NCBI RefSeq assembly: GCF_037040815.1
Contig: NZ_CP146232.1
Coordinates: 1,606,501-1,670,500 of the forward strand
Direction of reading: 5' to 3'
Length of the DNA: 64,000 nucleotides
Origin: Pararoseomonas sp. SCSIO 73927
Lineage (GTDB): Bacteria > Pseudomonadota > Alphaproteobacteria > Acetobacterales > Acetobacteraceae
The translations under genes and the position numbers were made by a program. Each line of letters opens with the position of its first letter. Position 1 is the stretch's first letter. The notes below the pieces were generated by a model that was not told the DNA's origin, ran no database searches, and worked only from the letters and a program-made list of their open reading frames with translations. Positions 60,548 through 64,000 of this stretch are shown piece after piece.

Positions 60548-61234
60548 ATGCATCCCGCCTTCCGTCAGGGCATTGCGGAAGCCTTCGGCGCCCAGATGGT
60601 CGCCATGGCCGCCACCTTCGTCGCCTTCGGGGCCGCCGTGCAGGCCGCCGGCTTCGGTCTGGGCTGGGGCCTCGCCTCCTCCGCCGGCATTTACGGCATG
60701 GCCGGGCAGATGGTGCTGCTCGGCGCCACCTCGGGCACCACCCCCGGCGCCGGCACGGCGGCCGTGGCGGGCTGCGTCATGGCCAATGCTCGCTTCCTGC
60801 CCATGGCCGCCGCCCTGGCCCCGCTCATCCGCGGCCCCCTCGCCCCGCTCTGCGTGCCCTTCGTCGCCATCACGCCCTGGGCCGCCGCGATGCGCCGCCT
60901 GCCCGACCTGCCGCCGCCCCACCGCGCCCGATGGTTCCTCGGCTTCGCCCTCGCCAGCTGGATTGTGGGCCTGCTCACCACCACCCTCGGCTATACTCTG
61001 GCCGGAAGCCTCTCCCCGGCCGTGCTGCGCCTCCTCCTCATGGTCAATGTGCTCTACTTTGCCCTCATGATCGCCGCCGGCCTCGCCCGGGGCGGCCCCT
61101 GGCGCGCCTCCCTCGGCGGCGCCGTCGCCGCCCCGCTCGCCCTCTTCCTCCCGCAGGGTGTCCCCCCGGCCTGGGGCATCCTCCTCGCCGCTCTCCTCGG
61201 CGGCACCGCCGCCTTCCTCCTGCGCCGCCGATGA
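60548..61234 (+). CDS. AzlC-family membrane protein (branched-chain amino acid exporter, large subunit)
   Basis: A 228-residue integral membrane protein with about six hydrophobic segments. The start FRQGIAEAFGAQMVAMAATFVAFGAAVQAAGF and the motif GQMVLLGATSGTTPGAGTAAVAGCVMANARF match AzlC. AzlC with AzlD exports branched-chain amino acids or analogues in some bacteria. The ATG at 60548 is divergent from the flavoprotein gene across 105 bp, and its stop overlaps the azlD-like start in ATGA. Confidence 0.85.
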   Translation: MHPAFRQGIAEAFGAQMVAMAATFVAFGAAVQAAGFGLGWGLASSAGIYGMAGQMVLLGATSGTTPGAGTAAVAGCVMANARFLPMAAALAPLIRGPLAPLCVPFVAITPWAAAMRRLPDLPPPHRARWFLGFALASWIVGLLTTTLGYTLAGSLSPAVLRLLLMVNVLYFALMIAAGLARGGPWRASLGGAVAAPLALFLPQGVPPAWGILLAALLGGTAAFLLRRR

Positions 61235-61545
61235 CGGAAGGCGGCTGGGCCCCGCTCCTGGCGGCGGTCCTCCTCATGCTCGCTCTGCGCGGCACCGGAA
61301 TCGCCCTCGCCTGGCGCCTTCCGGCCGACCACCCCGCCATCGCCTGGGCCACCGCCGTCTCGGAGGCCGCCCTCTCCGCCTGGGTCGTCCTCGCCCTCGT
61401 CTCTCCCGGCCCCTGGCCCCTCGCGGCACGCCTCGCCGGGGCCGGCGTGGCCCTGGCCGTCTTCGCCCTCGCCGGGCGGCGCCTCCTCCCCGGCCTTGCC
61501 CTCGGCCTCGCGGCCATCTGGGCCGTGGGCCAAGTCCTGCCCTGA
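61231..61545 (+). CDS. AzlD-family membrane protein (small subunit)
   Basis: A 104-residue protein with three to four transmembrane helices and almost no hydrophilic loops (VLLMLALRGTGIALAWRLPAD, VVLALVSPGPWPLAARL). Size, overlap with the azlC-like gene and topology identify it as the small partner of that exporter. A reverse-oriented repeat copy begins about 105 bp after the stop. Confidence 0.8.
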   Translation: MTEGGWAPLLAAVLLMLALRGTGIALAWRLPADHPAIAWATAVSEAALSAWVVLALVSPGPWPLAARLAGAGVALAVFALAGRRLLPGLALGLAAIWAVGQVLP

Positions 61546-61650
61546 TGGCGCCGCGCGAACAGCGGGCTACATGGGGCCCATGACCACCGAGCCACGCCGC
61601 GCCACAAATACGCCCCGAGGCGACGCCGGCTTGTCCCGTCCTGAGATGGC

Positions 61651-61893
61651 GGTCTGTCCCGGGGAGAGGAAGAAGGAATTCTTCCTCTCCCCGGACCCCT
61701 CACCATCATCTTCTTTCAGGCTTTGGATTGACTCGGCAGACAGTGCGCCTCGGGTCGATGACCCGAGGCGACTGCAGCGGCAGGAAGAAACCCCTCAGGC
61801 AGAGACACCGTCTCAGGACGGCGCGGCGGCAGCCAGAGGGGGATCCAAGGGCCTCAGGCCCTTGGCGGGGCTTCCAGGGGGCGGCGCCCCCTG
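61651..61893 (-). repeat. multi-hairpin intergenic element, copy 7 (reverse)
   Basis: On the + strand D is at 61659-61694 (perfect 16-bp arms, loop GGAA), followed by CATCATCTTCTTTC. C is at 61746-61770, the small CCGTC/GACGG hairpin at 61808-61821, B at 61844-61864 and A at 61873-61893. The A end runs into the 5' end of the nuclease gene and appears to have replaced its original start region. Linker sequences are nearly identical to copy 2 (5.1 kb). Confidence 0.9.
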
Positions 61894-62854
61894 GCGCCGG
61901 ACCCGCCAGGACGGTTGGGCCCTCGCGCTGCTCCTCGCTGCCGTGCTGTTCTTGCCCTCCGGCGTGAGAGCAGCCCCCTCCGCCTGTCCGCAGCACCATC
62001 CGGGCGGCCAGGCCCCGGATATTCTGCGCCCGTCGTTGGGGGCCGGGGTGCGGGAGCTGTGTTTCGAGGCGTTCTCGGTCCTCCACAGCGGCGTGTCCCG
62101 CACGGCGCTGGCCGCGGCGGAGCACCTGACCCGGCGCCGCATCCAGCGGGCGCGGGAGATGGAGAGGGACGACGCTTTCCACGCCGAGGACGCGCTGCCG
62201 GAGGAGGAGCGGGCGCGCCTTTCCGATTATGCCCGCTCCGGCTTCGACCGGGGGCATATGGCGCCCTCCGGCGACATGCCGAGCGCGTCCGCACAGGCGG
62301 AGAGCTTCTCCCTCGCCAACATGGTGCCCCAGCACCCCGGCTCGAACCGCTGCCTGTGGGAGGGGATCGAGAGCACCGTGCGCGAGCTGGCGATGGAGGA
62401 GGGCGAGGTCTGGGTCCTGACCGGGCCGGTCTTCGAGGGCACGACGCTGCAGCGCCTGAACGGGCGGGTGCTGGTGCCGACCCTGCTCTACAAGGCCATT
62501 TACCTGCCCGGGCGCGGAGAGGCTGGGGTCTACCTTGCCCACAACGCGCCCGGCCTGGCCTGGCGCGCCGTCTCGCTGGACGGGCTGCGCGAGGTAGCGG
62601 GGCTGGACGCCTTTCCTGCCCTGCCCGCCGCTGTGAAGGCGCGCGCGATGGAACTGCCGGAGCCGCGCCCGAGCAACATCGCGGGCAGTTGCGAGAACCA
62701 GCCCCGGGGCACTCCCCCGGCCGCGCCCCCCGCGCCGCCGGAGCGGCCCGCCCCGTCCGGCAACCCGTCGGGTGGGCGGATCGGGCTGATCCTGGGCGGG
62801 GTTTTCGCGTTGGTGATGATCGTGGCCCTGGTCCGCGTACTCGGCCGCCGATGA
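61862..62854 (+). CDS. exported DNA/RNA non-specific endonuclease (NUC1/DRGH family)
   Basis: A nuclease of the beta-beta-alpha-metal type with the active-site motif DRGHMAPSGDM, where the His is the general base, and the metal-binding Asn in LANMVPQHPGSNR. A hydrophobic signal-like stretch (WALALLLAAVLFLPSGVRA) comes first, and a C-terminal transmembrane helix (about the last 25 residues, GLILGGVFALVMIVALV) would anchor it. The start is uncertain: no ATG precedes the signal. TTG at 61862, inside repeat hairpin B, would give a 330-residue protein with an Arg-containing n-region; GTG at 61943 would cut the signal in half. Confidence 0.75.
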   Translation: MAGLPGGGAPWRRTRQDGWALALLLAAVLFLPSGVRAAPSACPQHHPGGQAPDILRPSLGAGVRELCFEAFSVLHSGVSRTALAAAEHLTRRRIQRAREMERDDAFHAEDALPEEERARLSDYARSGFDRGHMAPSGDMPSASAQAESFSLANMVPQHPGSNRCLWEGIESTVRELAMEEGEVWVLTGPVFEGTTLQRLNGRVLVPTLLYKAIYLPGRGEAGVYLAHNAPGLAWRAVSLDGLREVAGLDAFPALPAAVKARAMELPEPRPSNIAGSCENQPRGTPPAAPPAPPERPAPSGNPSGGRIGLILGGVFALVMIVALVRVLGRR

Positions 62855-62868
62855 GAGAGGGACAGGCC

Positions 62869-63123
62869 ATGCCCTTCCACCCCTATGCCGACGAGGCCGC
62901 CACGCTCCGCATCGGCGGGCTGACGGCGGAGAACCGGCTGGACCGCGTCTCCCTCCACGGCAGCCTGGACCTCACGCGCGACCGTGCCGGGCTGGAGCGC
63001 GCCCGGCGGCTGAAAGCGCTGCTGGACGCCACTCTGGCCGCGTTGGAGGGAGAGGCAGAACGGCTGCCCGACGCGGTCCAGACCGGCCGGAACACGGATT
63101 CCGTCCGCAATCCTTTCGGCTGA
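62869..63123 (+). CDS. small soluble protein of unknown function
   Basis: An 84-residue protein (MPFHPYADEAATLRIGGLTAENRLDRVSLHGSLDLTRDRAG at the start, quoted in part), mostly helical and charged, without cysteines. The ATG at 62869 has GAGAGGGAC 7 bp upstream; an ATG at 62851 that overlaps the nuclease stop is an alternative adding six residues. It is probably co-transcribed with the nuclease and could be an immunity or accessory protein, which is a guess from position only. Confidence 0.6.
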   Translation: MPFHPYADEAATLRIGGLTAENRLDRVSLHGSLDLTRDRAGLERARRLKALLDATLAALEGEAERLPDAVQTGRNTDSVRNPFG

Positions 63124-63240
63124 TCGTCACGGGGGCGCAGGGCCCGCCGGTGCAACAGCTGCCCGGGGCTCGTGCCTCGCACAAGGCCGGCGTGGAATCG
63201 ACGGAGGGTGTCGGCCCTCCGGAATCGGGGCCGATCCTGC

Positions 63241-63370
63241 CCTTAGCAGTCGCCTCGGCTCATCGAGCCGAGGCGCACCGTCAGCCGGGCTCCCCCCAAC
63301 TTCTGAAAGAAGATGATGGTGAGGGGTCCGGGGAGAGGAAGAATTCCTTCTTCCTCTCCGTGGCCACGGA
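63241..63370 (+). repeat. multi-hairpin intergenic element, copy 8 (partial, C-D only)
   Basis: C is at 63251-63275 (arms CGCCTCGGCTC and GAGCCGAGGCG, the same stem version as copy 1) and D at 63332-63359 (12-bp arms GGAGAGGAAGAA and complement, loop TTCC). No A or B hairpin is found in the preceding gap (63124-63240). It separates the small protein gene from the convergent PHA-synthase-like gene. Confidence 0.85.
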
Positions 63371-63384
63371 CCGGACGCGCAGGA

Positions 63385-64000
63385 TCAGGCCGGACCTTGC
63401 CCGGCAGAGGCCAGCCAGTCCCGCAAGGGCCGCCACAGCACCGCCTCCGCCTTCATCCCTGCCGCCATCCCGATATGCCCGGCCGGCACGTCCAGCACCG
63501 TCGCCCCCGGCAGTCCGGCCGCCAGGGCCCGCGCGCTCTCCGGCTGCACGATCCGGTCCCCGCGCGGGATGGCGAGGAAGGAGGGGCCCCGCCAGTCGCG
63601 GGGGTCCACCGCCGCCCCTGCCACGCGCCAGGCGCAGGCAGCCGGGGTGTTGGCGCCGTACCACCCCCCCAGGCATTCGCGCGCTACGGGGGCGGGAAGG
63701 GGAATGCCGTCGTTCAGCCAGTCCTCCAGCGCCACGAAGTGGGCGGCGCGGGGAGAGGTGGGGTCGAGCCGCCCGAAGGCGCGGAACTTCCGGGCGATGC
63801 CGAAGGGATCCAGCCCCGCGAAGAGGAGCTGCAGCACGTCCACGGGCAGGGTGCCCGTGGTGCCGAGGGCGGGCTCGAGCCCTGGCAGCAGCCCGGCCAC
63901 GGCGCGCGCGCGGGGTCCGGCGCTGCCGGCGTGGAAGTCCCAGGGGGTGGCCAGCAGCGCCAGGCCGCGCACCCGGGCCGGTGCCCGCAGGGCCGCGGCC
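63385..64000 (-). CDS. PHA/PHB synthase-family alpha/beta hydrolase (partial, 5' end outside window)
   Basis: The C-terminal 205 or so residues of an alpha/beta-hydrolase protein related to PhaC polymerases. Recognisable parts are RGLALLATPWDFHA, the ALEDWLNDGIPLPAPVARECL block with the catalytic Asp region and LDVPAGHIGMAAG with the catalytic His. The nucleophile Cys or Ser lies upstream of the window edge and cannot be checked, so it is not clear whether this is a true polymerase or a related hydrolase. The reading frame continues to base 64000. With phaA and phaB it would complete a PHB pathway. Confidence 0.8.
   Translation of the reverse strand, partial: AAALRAPARVRGLALLATPWDFHAGSAGPRARAVAGLLPGLEPALGTTGTLPVDVLQLLFAGLDPFGIARKFRAFGRLDPTSPRAAHFVALEDWLNDGIPLPAPVARECLGGWYGANTPAACAWRVAGAAVDPRDWRGPSFLAIPRGDRIVQPESARALAAGLPGATVLDVPAGHIGMAAGMKAEAVLWRPLRDWLASAGQGPA

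Noticed and set aside
62869..63123. Nuclease plus small downstream gene as a toxin-immunity pair
   Set aside because: The nuclease looks membrane-anchored and housekeeping-like (NUC1 type), with no secretion-system delivery domain; position alone is not enough.
1010..63370. Could the regularly recurring hairpins be a CRISPR array?
   Set aside because: Copies are kilobases apart, sit only between genes and have no spacers or cas genes nearby.

Overview
The window is a very GC-rich (about 70% or more by eye) chromosomal segment of an alphaproteobacterium. It most resembles a Roseomonas-like member of the Acetobacteraceae. The supporting traits are 5-aminolevulinate synthase (hemA, C4 heme pathway), a Bug/TctC binding protein and a TAXI-TRAP transporter, a LexA box of the alphaproteobacterial GTTC-N7-GTTC type, dense GANTC (CcrM) sites, and the ftsE-ftsX-ydcF-plsC and mnmE-mnmG-rsmG-parA-parB gene orders. 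No phage, plasmid, insertion sequence, CRISPR array, rRNA or tRNA was seen.

Layout. 0-3.3 kb: hydroxyacid dehydrogenase, FAD amino-acid dehydrogenase and Asp/Glu racemase. 3.5-7.5 kb: LPS heptose genes hldE and hldD around an AGE-family epimerase. 7.7-12.6 kb: a LexA-box-preceded radical SAM / DUF4130-UdgX DNA-repair pair with small secreted or unknown proteins on either side. 12.8-17.1 kb: epoxide hydrolase and a TAXI-TRAP transporter. 17.4-21.1 kb: the ftsEX-ydcF-plsC operon and a divergent zinc-ribbon membrane protein. 21.4-27.3 kb: Bug protein, YciI, EVE and Rieske proteins, acetyl-CoA synthetase and a RutB-type hydrolase. 27.5-30.9 kb: a Tim44-like protein, hemE, a candidate replication origin and ppsR. 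31.3-33.8 kb: phaA and hemA. 34-39 kb: a peptide/nickel-type ABC importer. 39.5-42.7 kb: phaB, small proteins and a deacetylase. 42.8-48.2 kb: an AraC regulator divergent from a periplasmic PaoABC-type molybdenum aldehyde oxidase. 48.5-57.2 kb: quinone oxidoreductase, ogt, ferredoxin, mnmE-mnmG-rsmG-parA-parB with two parS sites, and a coiled-coil membrane protein. 57.2-58.5 kb: a decayed HMG-CoA-lyase/CoA-transferase operon. 58.7-64 kb: response regulator, halogenase-like flavoprotein, AzlCD, a nuclease and the 3' part of a PHA-synthase-like hydrolase.

Three things stand out. First, a family of roughly 240-bp intergenic elements, each a fixed series of perfect hairpins (called A, B, C and D here), recurs at least eight times, with a related second form at five or six more sites. 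Stem sequences differ between copies but pairing is kept, so structure appears to be selected. Second, the hemE-ppsR gap has 14 GANTC sites in about 290 bp, several DnaA-box-like 9-mers and an AT-rich stretch. Together with parABS about 24 kb away, this marks the gap as the likely chromosomal origin. Third, the radical SAM and DUF4130-UdgX genes sit behind a perfect LexA-type box, which suggests an SOS-controlled, little-studied repair system.

Polyhydroxyalkanoate genes are scattered over the window (thiolase, reductase and a synthase-like protein at about 31, 40 and 63.5 kb) instead of forming one operon. All positions and motif matches were read by eye; family names come from recognising conserved motifs and not from any search.
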